NCBI GenBank assembly: GCA_014240165.1
Contig: JAAZXM010000015.1
Coordinates: 1 to 64,000, forward strand
Length of the DNA stretch: 64,000 nt
Origin: Myxococcales bacterium
GTDB lineage: Bacteria; Myxococcota_A; UBA9160; UBA4427
Reading direction: 5' to 3'
Shown: in pieces, positions 1 through 15,690 of the stretch
Layout of the letters: each line of letters begins with the position of its first letter
Position numbering within the stretch: position 1 is the first letter of the stretch
Notes under the pieces: model-generated
Seen by the model: the letters and a program-made list of their open reading frames with translations, nothing else
The model's database searches: none
What the model was told of the DNA's origin: nothing
Translations under genes and position numbers: made by a program

Positions 1-137
1 TGGTGATGCCGGGTGATAACGTCGAGATGAAGGTGACGTTGATCACGCCCATCGCCATGGATAAAGAACTGCGCTTCGCGATTCGCGAAGGCGGTCGTAC
101 GGTCGGCGCTGGTGTCGTCGCCGAGGTAATCGAATAG
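1..137 (+). CDS. tuf: Elongation factor Tu, 3' end only (copy 1, truncated by window edge)
   Basis: Translates to the EF-Tu C-terminus (...[44 protein letters not shown]); matches 16745..16881 with only 2 differences by eye. Confidence 0.96.
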   Translation, partial: VMPGDNVEMKVTLITPIAMDKELRFAIREGGRTVGAGVVAEVIE

Positions 138-171
138 GGGCTGCAATGGGGTGGCCGTCAATGGATCACGA

Positions 172-247
172 AGGCGCGTAGCACAATTGGTAGTGCATCG
201 GACTCCAAATCCGGAGGTTGGGGGTTCGAGTCCCTCCGCGCCTGCCA
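172..247 (+). tRNA. trnW: tRNA-Trp (anticodon CCA), 3' CCA encoded
   Basis: Acceptor arms AGGCGCG/CGCGCCT, anticodon loop CTCCAAA, T arm GGTTCGAGTCC, terminal GCCA; sits in the usual tuf-trnW-secE context. Confidence 0.95.
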
Positions 248-332
248 CGTCGGCAGTTAAAAAAGAAACGCCCCACCCGATGATTAAAGAATTGATCGAG
301 CCGCTACAGGGGCTTGAAGACAGAGGTCAAAA

Positions 333-539
333 ATGGCGATGAACCCGGCGGACTGGGCAAGAGGCACTCGCAGCTATCTCAGTGACGTGCAGGGGGAATA
401 TCAAAAGATCACGTGGCCTCCCCAGGCGGAGGCGATTGCCGGGACCGTCGGCGTGGCAGCGATCGTTACGGTGGTCACAACCGCGCTGGGTCTGGTCGAT
501 TTTTTCCTCAGTCGCATCATGCAATACCTGCTCAGCTAG
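333..539 (+). CDS. secE: Preprotein translocase subunit SecE
   Basis: Small protein with YLSDVQGEYQKITWPPQAE motif and one TM segment; upstream of nusG. Confidence 0.95.
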   Translation: MAMNPADWARGTRSYLSDVQGEYQKITWPPQAEAIAGTVGVAAIVTVVTTALGLVDFFLSRIMQYLLS

Positions 540-605
540 TCGGTGAGTAGAGAAAGCCAAATTGAAGGTTTCGGCACTCAGATGATGGAGGACACCGCGG
601 TCGGC

Positions 606-1136
606 ATGGCTAAGAATTGGTACATCGTCCATACCTACTCGGGGCAGGAGGCGCGCGCGAAGCAGTCGCTCCTGGAGAGGGCCCAGACCCTGGGCTTCGA
701 GGAGAAGTTCGAGGAAATCCTGATTCCGGAGGAAAGCGTTGTCGAGATGGTGGGCGGGAATAAGCGGACTTCCAAGAGGAAGTTCTTCCCGGGTTATATC
801 CTCGTCCGGATGGATCTGGACGACGAGACTTGGCATGTCGTGAAGGGGACGCCCAAGATCACGGGCTTCGTGGGCAACGCGACCGATCCGCCGCCGGTTT
901 CAGAGGACGAGGTTGCACGCATGACCCAGCGGATGAAGGAAGGGGCCTCCAAGCCCAAGCCGCTGATCCTCTTCGAAGAGGGAGAGGCCGTGCGAGTCGT
1001 CACCGGCCCGTTTGCGAACTTCTCCGGTTACGTGGATGAAGTGATGGAAGATAAAGAGAAACTCCGCGTGATGGTCCAGGTCTTTGGGCGAGCGACGCCC
1101 GTTGTGTTGGACTACGCGCACGTGGAAAAGGCCTGA
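606..1136 (+). CDS. nusG: Transcription termination/antitermination factor NusG
   Basis: MAKNWYIVHTYSGQEARAKQSL... and KOW-type C-terminus; ORF extends to 543 but ATG at 606 fits the family N-terminus. Confidence 0.96.
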   Translation: MAKNWYIVHTYSGQEARAKQSLLERAQTLGFEEKFEEILIPEESVVEMVGGNKRTSKRKFFPGYILVRMDLDDETWHVVKGTPKITGFVGNATDPPPVSEDEVARMTQRMKEGASKPKPLILFEEGEAVRVVTGPFANFSGYVDEVMEDKEKLRVMVQVFGRATPVVLDYAHVEKA

Positions 1137-1214
1137 GTTGAAGCTTCGGCGCTGGAGCCAAGTATCGGCTCTCGGCGCGTCTAATTAGAAGCCGAACCCT
1201 GGAGGGGAGTTGGA

Positions 1215-1640
1215 GTGGCCAAGAAGGTTATTGGCATGATCAAGTTGCACTGTCCGGCTGGACAGGCGAATCCCGCGCCGCCGGTGGGTCCGGCGCTCGG
1301 GCAGCATGGCGTGAATATCATGGAGTTCTGTAAGGCATTCAACGCGAGAACTCAGGAGCAGGCTGGCCTGATTATTCCCGCGGTGATCACGGTGTACGCC
1401 GATCGCTCCTTCACTTTCGAGTTGAAGTCCCCGCCGGCTGCGGTCCTCTTGAAGAGGGCGGCAAAGATCAAGAAGGGTTCGGGTGAACCCAATAAGGAAA
1501 AGGTTGGAACCGTCAGCCAGAAGGATCTCGAGGAAATCGTCGAGATCAAGAAGGCTGATCTCAACGCCTGGGATCTTGAGGCGGCGAAAAAGATTATTGC
1601 CGGGACCGCAAGGTCCATGGGCCTGACGGTGGAGGGCTGA
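1215..1640 (+). CDS. rplK: 50S ribosomal protein L11
   Basis: [33 protein letters not shown] start. Confidence 0.97.
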   Translation: MAKKVIGMIKLHCPAGQANPAPPVGPALGQHGVNIMEFCKAFNARTQEQAGLIIPAVITVYADRSFTFELKSPPAAVLLKRAAKIKKGSGEPNKEKVGTVSQKDLEEIVEIKKADLNAWDLEAAKKIIAGTARSMGLTVEG

Positions 1641-1643
1641 GCG

Positions 1644-2354
1644 TTGCCTCGAAGAAGTAAGCGCTACCGAAAGTCGGCCGAATTGATCGATTCCGAGAAG
1701 CTCTACAACCTTGAAGAGGCCATCGGTCTGATCAAGGAGTTTCCAGCGGTGTCTCTCGATGAAAGCGTTGATCTAGCGATCAACCTGGCTGTTGACCCGA
1801 AGCATGCCGACCAAATGGTCCGCGGGGCGATCGTTCTGCCTCACGGCATCGGAAAGACCGTCCGGGTGCTGGTCTTCGCCAAGGGAGATAAGGAGCAGGA
1901 GGCTCGGGACGCAGGGGCGGATTTTGTGGGCGGCGACGATATGGCGAAGAAGATCCAGGAAGAGGGCTGGCTCGATTTCGATCGCGTCATCGCTTCACCG
2001 GACATGATGGGTGTGGTTGGCCGGTTGGGAAAGGTTCTGGGCCCTCGTGGGCTCATGCCGAATCCGAAGCTGGGCACGGTGACGCCCAACGTGGGGCAGG
2101 CCGTCAGCGAACAGAAGGCGGGCAAGGTCGAATTTCGAGTGGACAAGGCAGGCATTATCCATTGCGCCATCGGTAAAATGTCTCTTGAGGCACAGGCGCT
2201 CTTTGAGAACGCCTCGGAGCTGATCGGTACGGTGCAGAAGGCGCGGCCCTCGACAACCAAGGGCACCTATATGAAGAAGATCACGGTTTCGACAACAATG
2301 GGCCCGGGGGTCAAAGTTGATCCCTCTGCGCCTCTTGCTGCGAATGCCGCTTGA
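1644..2354 (+). CDS. rplA: 50S ribosomal protein L1
   Basis: L1 motifs LGKVLGPRGLMPNPKLGTVT; TTG start. Confidence 0.97.
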   Translation: MPRRSKRYRKSAELIDSEKLYNLEEAIGLIKEFPAVSLDESVDLAINLAVDPKHADQMVRGAIVLPHGIGKTVRVLVFAKGDKEQEARDAGADFVGGDDMAKKIQEEGWLDFDRVIASPDMMGVVGRLGKVLGPRGLMPNPKLGTVTPNVGQAVSEQKAGKVEFRVDKAGIIHCAIGKMSLEAQALFENASELIGTVQKARPSTTKGTYMKKITVSTTMGPGVKVDPSAPLAANAA

Positions 2355-2371
2355 CTTGAAGGATTGCAGCT

Positions 2372-2902
2372 GTGCTTACGCGTGAGCAAAAAAGAGATGC
2401 GGTCGCCGAGTTGGGTGAGAAATTCGGCAGGGCGACCAGTGTTTTTGTAGCCGACTACCGAGGGCTGAGCGTCGAGGAGGTTCGCGAATTGCGGGGGCAG
2501 CTTCGCAACGAGTCCGACGACGAATGTGAATACCGGGTAGCCAAGAATTCACTCTTGACTCTCGCGGTGGATGGCCACGATGCTGAGGTCCTCAAGGATC
2601 ATTTCGTGGGTCCGACGGCGGTCGCCCTCTCTTACGGAGATCCGGTGAGCCTGGCAAAGGTTCTGGTCAAGTACGCGAAGGATCATGACGTCTTCGAGAT
2701 CAAGGGAGGCGTGCTCGACGGCAAGTCTCTGGATCCGGGAGAAGTCGCACATCTTGCAACTCTGCCGAATCTGCTGGAGTTGAGAGGGAAGTTGGTGGGG
2801 CTGCTACAGGCTCCCGCCGGCAAGCTCGCACGCTTGTTGAATGAGCCCGGCGGACAGCTGGCTCGGTTGGTATCCGCGCGCAAGGATGCGCTCGAGGAGT
2901 AG
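2372..2902 (+). CDS. rplJ: 50S ribosomal protein L10
   Basis: L10 N-terminus (FVADYRGLSVEEVRELR...); position between rplA and rplL. Confidence 0.96.
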   Translation: MLTREQKRDAVAELGEKFGRATSVFVADYRGLSVEEVRELRGQLRNESDDECEYRVAKNSLLTLAVDGHDAEVLKDHFVGPTAVALSYGDPVSLAKVLVKYAKDHDVFEIKGGVLDGKSLDPGEVAHLATLPNLLELRGKLVGLLQAPAGKLARLLNEPGGQLARLVSARKDALEE

Positions 2903-3002
2903 GGCTGCTTGGAGCTCTGCTTGTTTTTCGTTGACAGGCGGGAGGGGCCGGTAGAGACCGGGCCCATCAAACACCGCCGCAATAAAGAAGGGTTGAAAGA
3001 AA

Positions 3003-3380
3003 ATGGCCGATCTGAATGAAATTGCCGAAACGCTCTCGGGTCTGACAGTCATGGAGGCTGCCGAATTGGCGACGCTGCTCGAAGAGAAATGGGGCGTATC
3101 CGCCGCTGCACCAGTAGCGGTCGCCGCAGGTCCCGCCGCAGGAGGTGGCGAAGCCGCCGCTGCCGAGCAGACAGAGTTCGACGCAGTGCTGATCTCCTTC
3201 GGCGATAAGAAGATCCAGGTCATCAAGGAAGTGCGCGCGGTGACCGGGCTCGGCTTGAAGGAAGCGAAGGCCTTGGTGGAAGGTGTGCCCAAGGCATTGA
3301 AGGAAGGCGTCGAGAAGGAAGAGGCGGAAGCGATCAAGGCGAAGATCGAAGAGGTCGGAGGCCAAGTCGACATCAAGTGA
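3003..3380 (+). CDS. rplL: 50S ribosomal protein L7/L12
   Basis: L7/L12 C-terminal domain [34 protein letters not shown]. Confidence 0.98.
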   Translation: MADLNEIAETLSGLTVMEAAELATLLEEKWGVSAAAPVAVAAGPAAGGGEAAAAEQTEFDAVLISFGDKKIQVIKEVRAVTGLGLKEAKALVEGVPKALKEGVEKEEAEAIKAKIEEVGGQVDIK

Positions 3381-3381
3381 A

Positions 3382-3400
3382 ATGACCCCAAGAGGGTCAT
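3382..3400 (+). promoter_or_regulatory. Hairpin in rplL-rpoB intergenic region (possible processing/attenuation element)
   Basis: ATGACCC-CAAGA-GGGTCAT, 7-bp perfect stem starting 2 nt after the rplL stop; no T-tract. Confidence 0.45.
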
Positions 3401-3507
3401 GGGTTCGGCTTCGTTTCCAGCAATCTCCGCATTTCGTCTCGGTCTGCCGGTTCGCATGCCCGCAGAGGGGCATCGTGATCATGTAGCCAGGAGGGGAATC
3501 TCCAGCA

Positions 3508-6500
3508 GTGTCAGAAATTACCTACTCAGAATTCGCACCTCGTCTTCGGAAATCCTACGCAAGGATCAAGAAGATCATCGACATTCCCAACCTGCTTGAG
3601 CTTCAGCGGGCTTCTTTCGATCGCTTTCTCCAGGCCAATCTGGACATGGAGAAGAGGGAGAAGGTCGGCCTTCAGAGCGTATTCGACGCCGTTTTCCCGA
3701 TCCGCGATTTCAACAATACAGCCTCGTTGGAGTTCGTCGGGTATACGCTCGAAGAACCCAAATACGATGTTCAGGAGTGCCTCCAACGCGGCATGACCTA
3801 CGCATCGCCCTTCAAGGTCACCATTCGCTTGGTGGCTTGGGAGGACTCGGACGGATCCCAGACGATTCGCGACGTAAAGGAGCAGGAAGTCTATTTCGGT
3901 GAAATACCGATCATGACCGACAACGGCACCTTCCTGATCAACGGCACCGAACGCGTCATCGTTTCCCAGCTGCATCGGTCCCCCGGCATCTTCTACGACA
4001 CAACCCTTTCAACAACGGTGAGCGCGGCGGGCAAGAAGATCTACTCGTGCCGGATCATTCCCTACCGCGGATCCTGGCTCGATGTCGAATACGACCATAA
4101 GGACCTGGTATTCGCCCGAATCGACCGACGTAGGAAGATTCACGTCACCGTGCTCCTCAAGGCGCTCGGCTATCAGCCCGAGGATCTGCTCAAGCATTTC
4201 TACCCCCGCGAAACGATCCGAATCGAGGGGAAGCAGGTTCTCAAGAAGGCTGTGCCCGAGGATCTGATCGGGCAACGTTGCACGAAGGAGGTCAAGGACT
4301 CTTCGGGCACGGTCATCGTTCGCAAGGACAAGAAATTCACCAAGGCAGCGGCAAGGAAGATTCGCGCGGCTGAACTCGAGTGGATTCCTGTGGGTATGAG
4401 CGACTTGATCCGGGTCGATGCCGTCAAGCGGGTCGTTCCGGTGGATATCGTGGACGAGACCACGGGCGAAGTCCTGATGGAGTGCAACGAAGAACTCACT
4501 GAGGAGCACCTCGAGGAGTTCAAGTCCAGGGGTATCAACGAATTTCCGCTGCTCTTCCTGGATCCGCTCACTACGGGAACCGCTATTCGAGACACGCTCG
4601 TCGCGGACAAGACCATGAGCCAGGACGAGGCGATGATCGAAATCTATCGCCGACTGCGCCCGGGTGATCCGCCGACCCTCGAGACGGCGACCAACCTCTT
4701 CAATAACCTTTTCTTCAACCCCGAGCGCTACGATCTCTCGCTCGTGGGTCGGCTCAAGCTGAACCATAAACTTGACTTCGATAGCGAAGAATACGCGACG
4801 ATCACCGACGGGTTGAAGGCCGACGAAGAGCCGCAATCCGTGCGTTTGGCCGATCTGAAGACGCTTCGCCGGGACGACATTCTGGCGGCTGTTAAATATC
4901 TCGTCGACCTCAAGAATGGGACCGATGCCACCAAGCGCGTGGACGACATCGATCACCTCGGTAACCGGCGCGTGCGAGTCGTTGGCGAGTTGCTCGAGAA
5001 TCAATATCGCATTGGTTTGGTGCGCATGGAGCGAGCCATCAAGGAGCGCATGTCGCTCCAAGAGATCGAAACGCTGATGCCCCATGACCTGATCAACTCC
5101 AAGCCGGTCACCGCGGTGATCAAGGAGTTCTTCGGTTCGAGTCAGTTGTCACAGTTCATGGATCAGACCAATCCGCTCTCGAGCGTGACCCATAAGCGGC
5201 GCCTTTCGGCGTTGGGCCCAGGCGGCCTGACTCGAGAACGGGCGGGCTTTGAAGTTCGCGACGTTCATCCGACTCATTATGGTCGGATCTGTCCGATCGA
5301 GACGCCCGAGGGCCCCAATATCGGTCTGATCGCCTCTCTTTCCACCTTTGCCCGGGTCAACGACATGGGCTTCATCGAAACGCCCTATCGGCGTGTCGAG
5401 GAAGGAAAGGTGCTGAGCGACGTCAATTTCCTCTCGGCTCTGGATGAGGAGAGAATGTCGATTGCCCAGGCCAACGCGCCTCTCGATGAGGAGGGCCGAT
5501 TCGAGCTCGATCGGGTTTCGGCCCGAAGGCAGGGCGAGTTCGAGATGGTTGAACCCGACGCGGTCAACATGATGGACGTATCGCCGAATCAGTTGGTTTC
5601 GGTGGCGGCGTCCCTGATTCCCTTCCTGGAAAACGACGATGCAAATCGCGCGCTCATGGGTTCCAACATGATGCGCCAGGCAGTGCCCCTGCTTCGAACC
5701 CAGGCGCCTCTCGTCGGTACCGGGATGGAGTCGGTGGTGGCCCGGGATTCAGGTGTGACGGTTGTCGCGAAGCGAGACTGTGAGGTGGAGTCGGTAGACG
5801 CCTCCCGAATCGTACTCAAACCGACACATACGGATCCTGCCGAATCGAACGTCGACATCATCAACCTGATCAAATATCAGCGGTCGAACCAGAATACGAG
5901 CATCAACCAGACGCCGATCGTCAAGCCTGGTGATTCTGTGAAGGAGGGGCAGGTCATCGCCGACGGCCCCGCGACGGATCGCGGTGAGATGGCCCTTGGC
6001 TGTAATGTGCGCGTTGCCTTCATGCCCTGGGGCGGATACAACTTCGAGGATTCGATCCTTATTTCGGAGCGCATCGTAAAGGACGACTACTTTACGTCGA
6101 TCCATATCGAAGAGTTCGAGTGTGTCGCTCGGGATACCAAGCTGGGCAAGGAAGACATCACTCGGGATATCCCGAACGTCGGTGAAGAGGCACTGAACGA
6201 CCTCGACGAGGCCGGCATTGTCCGAATCGGCGCGGAAGTAAGGCAGGATGACATCCTGGTCGGGAAGATCACGCCCAAGGGAGAGACTCAGCTCTCGCCG
6301 GAAGAGCGCCTGCTACGCGCAATCTTCGGCGAGAAGGCCGGTGATGTGAGGGATACGTCTCTCAGGGTCCCGCCGGGTGTCATTGGCACAGTGATCGGTG
6401 CGCAGGTCTTCTCGCGCCGGGGCGTTGAGAAGGATGAGCGCGCGAAGGCGCTGGAGGAGGCCGAAATCGAACGCCTCCGCAAGGATCAGGAAGACGAGAT

Positions 6501-7689
6501 CCGCATCATCCGCAAGGGTGCGTTCAAGAACGTGGCTGCAGCGATCATTGGAAAGCGGGCCGCAAATTCAATCGGCGACGAGCGCCGGGGCTTGGAATGG
6601 CTCCGGGCAGGCGACACGATCACCGAGGAAATGCTCGCGGCGGTCCCCGATCGACGTTGGCGGGAAATCCAGGTTGCCGAGAGCGCGACCCAGGATCGGA
6701 TCGACCGCATCTTCGCGAACATCGAAGACCAGGCGATGGTCATCAAGGCGGTTTTCGATGAAAAAATTGCCCGACTCAAGAAGGGCGATGAGTTGCCGCC
6801 GGGCGTCTTCAAGATGGTCAAGATCTACCTCGCCATCAAGAGGAAGCTCTCGGTGGGCGACAAGATGGCAGGCCGGCACGGCAATAAGGGTGTGATCTCG
6901 CGGATTCTTCCCGAGGAGGATATGCCCTACCTGGCGGATGGTACGCCCGTCGACGTCGTGCTGAATCCCCTGGGTGTGCCCTCGCGTATGAATATCGGTC
7001 AGGTCCTCGAGACCCACCTGGGTTGGGCTGCCCATGGCCTCGGCCATATCATCGGTCAACTGGCGGAAAAGGGGGCCGAGCCCGAGGAACTGCGATCGAA
7101 ACTCAAAGAGATCCACTCGGATAGCGGGATCAGCGCACTCCTCGATGAGGCTGGACCTGATGCCATACGATCCCTTGCGGCGAACGTCGCCAAGGGAATT
7201 CATGTATCGACGGCAGTGTTCGACGGGGCGAGCGAAGAGCAGGTCAAGGAAGAACTGCGCCGGGCAGATCTACCCGAGAGCGGGCAGATGGTGCTCTTCG
7301 ATGGGAAGACCGGTGAACCCTTCGACCGACCCGTCACCGTCGGGATCATCTACATGCTCAAACTTCACCATCTGGTGGATGACAAGATCCATGCTCGGAG
7401 CATTGGCCCCTACAGCCTCGTGACCCAGCAGCCGTTGGGCGGCAAGGCTCAATTTGGTGGTCAGCGACTGGGTGAGATGGAGGTGTGGGCCCTCGAGGGT
7501 TACGGAGCAGCTTATGCTCTGCAGGAGTTCCTCACGGTCAAATCAGACGACGTGAACGGGCGAACTCGGATCTACGAGTCCATCGTCAAGGGCGAGAATA
7601 CCCTGGAGCCTGGGCTGCCCGAGAGTTTCAACGTGTTGATGAAGGAGCTACACGCTCTCGGCCTCAATGTGGAAATGGTCGAGAAGTAG
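3508..7689 (+). CDS. rpoB: DNA-directed RNA polymerase subunit beta
   Basis: 1393 aa; [31 protein letters not shown] and [10 protein letters not shown] motifs; GTG start. Confidence 0.99.
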   Translation: MSEITYSEFAPRLRKSYARIKKIIDIPNLLELQRASFDRFLQANLDMEKREKVGLQSVFDAVFPIRDFNNTASLEFVGYTLEEPKYDVQECLQRGMTYASPFKVTIRLVAWEDSDGSQTIRDVKEQEVYFGEIPIMTDNGTFLINGTERVIVSQLHRSPGIFYDTTLSTTVSAAGKKIYSCRIIPYRGSWLDVEYDHKDLVFARIDRRRKIHVTVLLKALGYQPEDLLKHFYPRETIRIEGKQVLKKAVPEDLIGQRCTKEVKDSSGTVIVRKDKKFTKAAARKIRAAELEWIPVGMSDLIRVDAVKRVVPVDIVDETTGEVLMECNEELTEEHLEEFKSRGINEFPLLFLDPLTTGTAIRDTLVADKTMSQDEAMIEIYRRLRPGDPPTLETATNLFNNLFFNPERYDLSLVGRLKLNHKLDFDSEEYATITDGLKADEEPQSVRLADLKTLRRDDILAAVKYLVDLKNGTDATKRVDDIDHLGNRRVRVVGELLENQYRIGLVRMERAIKERMSLQEIETLMPHDLINSKPVTAVIKEFFGSSQLSQFMDQTNPLSSVTHKRRLSALGPGGLTRERAGFEVRDVHPTHYGRICPIETPEGPNIGLIASLSTFARVNDMGFIETPYRRVEEGKVLSDVNFLSALDEERMSIAQANAPLDEEGRFELDRVSARRQGEFEMVEPDAVNMMDVSPNQLVSVAASLIPFLENDDANRALMGSNMMRQAVPLLRTQAPLVGTGMESVVARDSGVTVVAKRDCEVESVDASRIVLKPTHTDPAESNVDIINLIKYQRSNQNTSINQTPIVKPGDSVKEGQVIADGPATDRGEMALGCNVRVAFMPWGGYNFEDSILISERIVKDDYFTSIHIEEFECVARDTKLGKEDITRDIPNVGEEALNDLDEAGIVRIGAEVRQDDILVGKITPKGETQLSPEERLLRAIFGEKAGDVRDTSLRVPPGVIGTVIGAQVFSRRGVEKDERAKALEEAEIERLRKDQEDEIRIIRKGAFKNVAAAIIGKRAANSIGDERRGLEWLRAGDTITEEMLAAVPDRRWREIQVAESATQDRIDRIFANIEDQAMVIKAVFDEKIARLKKGDELPPGVFKMVKIYLAIKRKLSVGDKMAGRHGNKGVISRILPEEDMPYLADGTPVDVVLNPLGVPSRMNIGQVLETHLGWAAHGLGHIIGQLAEKGAEPEELRSKLKEIHSDSGISALLDEAGPDAIRSLAANVAKGIHVSTAVFDGASEEQVKEELRRADLPESGQMVLFDGKTGEPFDRPVTVGIIYMLKLHHLVDDKIHARSIGPYSLVTQQPLGGKAQFGGQRLGEMEVWALEGYGAAYALQEFLTVKSDDVNGRTRIYESIVKGENTLEPGLPESFNVLMKELHALGLNVEMVEK

Positions 7690-7772
7690 CCAGGAAAAAT
7701 CAGAGCGGTGACTTAGTGCTACCGCGGACGGGAACGATTCCCGGAAACAAGTTTGGATAGGAGACAGCCACC

Positions 7773-11954
<4,182 letters not shown>

Positions 11955-11986
11955 AGCTCGGCCAATCCAGACGAAGAACTCCGATT

Positions 11987-12011
11987 CCCGCCCTGGGACT
12001 ACCAGGGCGGG
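11987..12011 (+). terminator. GC-rich stem-loop after rpoC (weak terminator candidate)
   Basis: CCCGCCCTGG-GACTA-CCAGGGCGGG, 10-bp perfect stem 33 nt after the rpoC stop, but no downstream T-tract. Confidence 0.4.
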
Positions 12012-12199
12012 GTCGGTGACCGTCCGGAGCAGCTGAACGTGGGATCGATTCCGGGCCGGGGGCGAGGACCCTGTCCATGGTGGTCGAATCCTCTCTCAGT
12101 GGGCCTTCCGCGCTGGGTTGAAAAAGCCTCTGCGACCGGATTCCCCTCGGCGGGTGACCCTTCGCCCCGGGTCCACCGGGCCGAGAGTCGCGGGGAACG

Positions 12200-12227
12200 T
12201 TGACACTGCCCCGCAGGTCGCTAAGAT
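12200..12227 (+). promoter_or_regulatory. Sigma70-like promoter for the rpsL operon
   Basis: TTGACA-N16-TAAGAT in the 637-nt rpoC-rpsL gap. Confidence 0.6.
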
Positions 12228-12591
12228 GCGGCGGCTTCGGAACAAGGGGCTGCATCTCCGCGTTCCGCCTCCGGATTTCGGAGGGGCTGGCCGAGGAAGC
12301 GAACTGAGCAGGCATCATTGAGTCCGCTCTTTTCGCCTGGGGTCGAACGAACGATTCCCCGCCTCCGCTCCCTTCGTCGCCGCGATGCGGGCAGCGGGGA
12401 GTTTTGTCTCTGGAGTTCGCCGAAGGGCCCGCGGAAGCGTTCAGGGGTTGAGGCTTCGCGGGCACGGTCAAGACGGCTGGGTCGCAGAGTCAGTAAGGAA
12501 ATAGGGAACTCGGGCGCGCAACAAGAGCAGCATTCGATGAGTCGGCGAACGCAACTGGGCGTCCCGGCGCAACACGTAGAGTCGAGGTGGC

Positions 12592-12963
12592 ATGCCGACA
12601 ATTCAACAGTTGATCCGCAAGGGCAGGAAGCCCAAGCAATCCCGGACAAATTCGCCCGACCTGGGCAAGTGTCCGCAACGCAGGGGAGTCTGCCTGCGTG
12701 TGTTTACCTTGACGCCGAAGAAGCCGAACTCCGCTCTTCGGAAAGTGGCGCGTGTTCGGTTGACCAATGGAAACGAAGTCAACGCCTACATTCCGGGTGT
12801 CGGTCATACGCTTCAGGAGCACTCGGTGGTGCTCGTGCGCGGAGGCCGAGTAAAGGATCTGCCCGGCGTTCGTTATCACATCGTGCGCGGAACGCTGGAC
12901 GCAACGGGAGTCGACGGTCGAAACCGGGGCCGTTCGAAGTACGGGGCCAAGCGGCCCAAATAG
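12592..12963 (+). CDS. rpsL: 30S ribosomal protein S12
   Basis: [12 protein letters not shown]...[18 protein letters not shown]. Confidence 0.98.
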   Translation: MPTIQQLIRKGRKPKQSRTNSPDLGKCPQRRGVCLRVFTLTPKKPNSALRKVARVRLTNGNEVNAYIPGVGHTLQEHSVVLVRGGRVKDLPGVRYHIVRGTLDATGVDGRNRGRSKYGAKRPK

Positions 12964-13004
12964 AAGTGCTGTCGCGACCCGCGATGGTCACTTAGGGATA
13001 CGAA

Positions 13005-13475
13005 ATGCCGAGACGTCGAGAAGTTCAAAAGCGGGAAACGCCGGCTGATCCGAAGCATGGCGACAAAATGGTCGGTCAGTTCATCAATGTGCTGATGAGC
13101 GACGGCAAGAAGAGCACCGCAGAGTCGATTATTTACGGTGCCTTCGATGAGATCGAGCAGAAGATGCGAAGTGACCCCCTGGCGATGTTCAGGCGGGCGC
13201 TGGAAAACGTGCGGCCGAGGCTTGAGGTGAAGTCCCGGCGAGTGGGTGGTGCGACGTACCAGGTACCCACGGAGATTTCGCCGAAGAGGGCATCCTCATT
13301 GGCCATGCGCTGGCTGGCGAGTTATTCGCGAGCACGGCCGGGCAAGAGCATGAGGGAGCGCCTGGCCAACGAGATCATCGATGCCGCCAATGAGCGCGGC
13401 GAGAGCGTAAAGAAGAGGGAAGACACTCATCGGATGGCGGATGCCAATAAGGCTTTCGCCCATTATCGCTGGTAG
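13005..13475 (+). CDS. rpsG: 30S ribosomal protein S7
   Basis: [19 protein letters not shown]... S7 family motifs. Confidence 0.98.
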   Translation: MPRRREVQKRETPADPKHGDKMVGQFINVLMSDGKKSTAESIIYGAFDEIEQKMRSDPLAMFRRALENVRPRLEVKSRRVGGATYQVPTEISPKRASSLAMRWLASYSRARPGKSMRERLANEIIDAANERGESVKKREDTHRMADANKAFAHYRW

Positions 13476-13537
13476 CGTGGCCGGATTCGTCCTCCTGCGC
13501 CGGAAAAATCACCGTCGTATTGCGATGACGAGACGAA

Positions 13538-15610
13538 ATGATGGCCCGTACTGCTCCGCTGGAAAAGATCAGGAACATCGGCATCATGGCCCATATTGAT
13601 GCGGGCAAGACCACGACCACCGAACGCATCCTTTATTACACAGGCGTCAATTACAAAATCGGGGAAGTTCACGACGGTGCGGCAACGATGGACTGGATGG
13701 AGCAGGAACAAGAGCGCGGTATCACGATCACGTCGGCTGCGACGACGTGTGAGTGGAGGGATCACCGCGTGAATATCATCGACACCCCCGGGCATGTCGA
13801 TTTCACCATCGAGGTAGAACGCTCCCTTCGCGTTCTCGATGGGGCTGTCGCGGTCTTCTGTGGTGTCGGCGGTGTGGAACCCCAATCCGAAACGGTCTGG
13901 CGGCAAGCCGACAAATACGAGGTTCCCCGGATCGCTTTCGTGAACAAGATGGATCGAATCGGCGCCGATTTCCCAAGAGCGGTGGAGATGATTCGTGAGC
14001 GACTCGGGGCCAACGCGGTTCCGTTGCAGCTCCCTATCGGTGCCGAAGAAGATTTCGAGGGTGTCATCGACCTGATCAAGAACAAGGCGCTCTATTGGGA
14101 GGATGAATCCCTCGGTGCGAAATTCCGAGCGGATGAGGTCCCCGAACCGCTTCAGGAAGTCGCCAACGCGGCCCGCGAACAATTGGTGGAAGCCGCAGCG
14201 GAATTCGATGACGATTTGATGACCCGCTACCTCGAGGGTCAGGACGTCAGCACCGAGAGCCTGGTCGAAGTATTGCGTAGGGCGACGCTGGCTCTTCAGG
14301 TTGTCCCGGTCCTCTGCGGCAGTTCCTTCAAGAACAAGGGGGTACAGCCCCTGCTCGATGCCGTGGTGGATTATCTCCCGTCGCCGATCGATGTCCCCGC
14401 GATCGAGGGCGTCCGGTTGAAGGATGGTGCAACCGTTCCCCGAAAGGCGGACGACAGCGAACCCTTTGCGGCCCTGGCCTTCAAGCTGGTCAGTGACAAG
14501 CACGCCGGGCATCTCGCCTATCTCAGGGTCTATTCCGGAACGGCGAAGAGCGGGGACACCCTGCTGAATGCCGGCCCTGGGAAGAAACAGCGCGTCGGAC
14601 GTTTCCTTCAGATGCATGCGAATAAGCGGCAGGATCTGGACGAGGTTCATGCCGGGGATATCGTGGCGGCGGTTGGACTCAAGAAGGTTGCCACCGGCGA
14701 TACGATCTGTGCGGTCAATGCGCCGCTGGTGCTCGAGTCCCTGGAATTCCCCGAGCCCGTAATCGCGATCGCGATCGAGCCCAAGACAACCGCGGACATG
14801 GCAAAGCTCTCGGAGTCGCTGGAGCGCCTGGCCCTGGAAGATCCTTCCTTCAAGGTCACCACCGACACCGAAACCGGGCAGACCATTATCTCGGGCATGG
14901 GCGAGCTTCATCTCGAGATCATTTCCTCGCGCCTTCTGCGCGAGTTCCAGGTCGATGCCAACGTCGGCCGCCCGCAGGTCGCCTACAAGGAAGCCATCAC
15001 CCGTTCGATCAAGGTCGAAGGCCGCTACGTCAAGCAGACGGGTGGCTCGGGCGATTTCGGGATCGTCGAATTGGAGTTGAGCCCTGGCGAACGTGGTCAG
15101 GGCTTTTCGTTTCAGAACTCCATTCGAGGAGGAGCCATCCCGAAGGAGTTCATTCCTGCGATCGAGAAGAGTTGCGCGGAAGCCGTGGAGAGCGGAATGC
15201 TTGCCGGTTTTCCCGTGGCCGATGTTCGAGTCGAACTCCTCGATGGCAGCTTTCACGATGAGGATTCTTCGGAGCGCTCATTCAGCGTGGCTGCCGCCAT
15301 GGCCATGGGTGACGGGTTACGGCAGGCCGATCCGGTGCTTCTCGAGCCAATCATGGCGGTGGAAGTTGTGACACCGGAAGAGTATCGCGGCGCGGTGCAG
15401 GGAGATCTCAACGGCCGCAGGGGTCAGATCACCGGCATTGATATGCGCGGCGGCGCGCAGGTGATCACCGCCGAAGTGCCGCTTGCCGAGATGTTCGGCT
15501 ACGTGGGGTCGGTGAGATCCATGACCCAGGGGCGAGCCAGTTATACGATGCAGTTCTCGCATTACGATCAGGCACCGGATTCGGTCGTGAACTCAATCGT
15601 GGCGCAGTGA
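13538..15610 (+). CDS. fusA: Elongation factor G
   Basis: [68 protein letters not shown]. Confidence 0.98.
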   Translation: MMARTAPLEKIRNIGIMAHIDAGKTTTTERILYYTGVNYKIGEVHDGAATMDWMEQEQERGITITSAATTCEWRDHRVNIIDTPGHVDFTIEVERSLRVLDGAVAVFCGVGGVEPQSETVWRQADKYEVPRIAFVNKMDRIGADFPRAVEMIRERLGANAVPLQLPIGAEEDFEGVIDLIKNKALYWEDESLGAKFRADEVPEPLQEVANAAREQLVEAAAEFDDDLMTRYLEGQDVSTESLVEVLRRATLALQVVPVLCGSSFKNKGVQPLLDAVVDYLPSPIDVPAIEGVRLKDGATVPRKADDSEPFAALAFKLVSDKHAGHLAYLRVYSGTAKSGDTLLNAGPGKKQRVGRFLQMHANKRQDLDEVHAGDIVAAVGLKKVATGDTICAVNAPLVLESLEFPEPVIAIAIEPKTTADMAKLSESLERLALEDPSFKVTTDTETGQTIISGMGELHLEIISSRLLREFQVDANVGRPQVAYKEAITRSIKVEGRYVKQTGGSGDFGIVELELSPGERGQGFSFQNSIRGGAIPKEFIPAIEKSCAEAVESGMLAGFPVADVRVELLDGSFHDEDSSERSFSVAAAMAMGDGLRQADPVLLEPIMAVEVVTPEEYRGAVQGDLNGRRGQITGIDMRGGAQVITAEVPLAEMFGYVGSVRSMTQGRASYTMQFSHYDQAPDSVVNSIVAQ

Positions 15611-15690
15611 ATTCAAGGTAGAGGGTTGTTGGCAGGCAGCCTGCAACATTCAAGGAAGCCAGAAACAGTAAGGAAGGACGAGAGGGAGCA

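Noticed and set aside
5140-5230. Possible rifampicin-resistance changes in the RpoB cluster
   Set aside because: [30 protein letters not shown] keeps the key Asp, His and Ser residues; the differences look like ordinary lineage variation.
12700-12760. Streptomycin-resistance change in S12
   Set aside because: The [11 protein letters not shown] motif is wild-type at the usual Lys position.
12318-12995. 225-aa ORF covering the rpsL leader and rpsL in another frame
   Set aside because: rpsL occupies the region in the correct frame; the ORF composition is Arg/Ser shadow-like.
13463-15256. 597-aa minus-strand ORF opposite fusA
   Set aside because: Antisense shadow of EF-G coding; no family resemblance.
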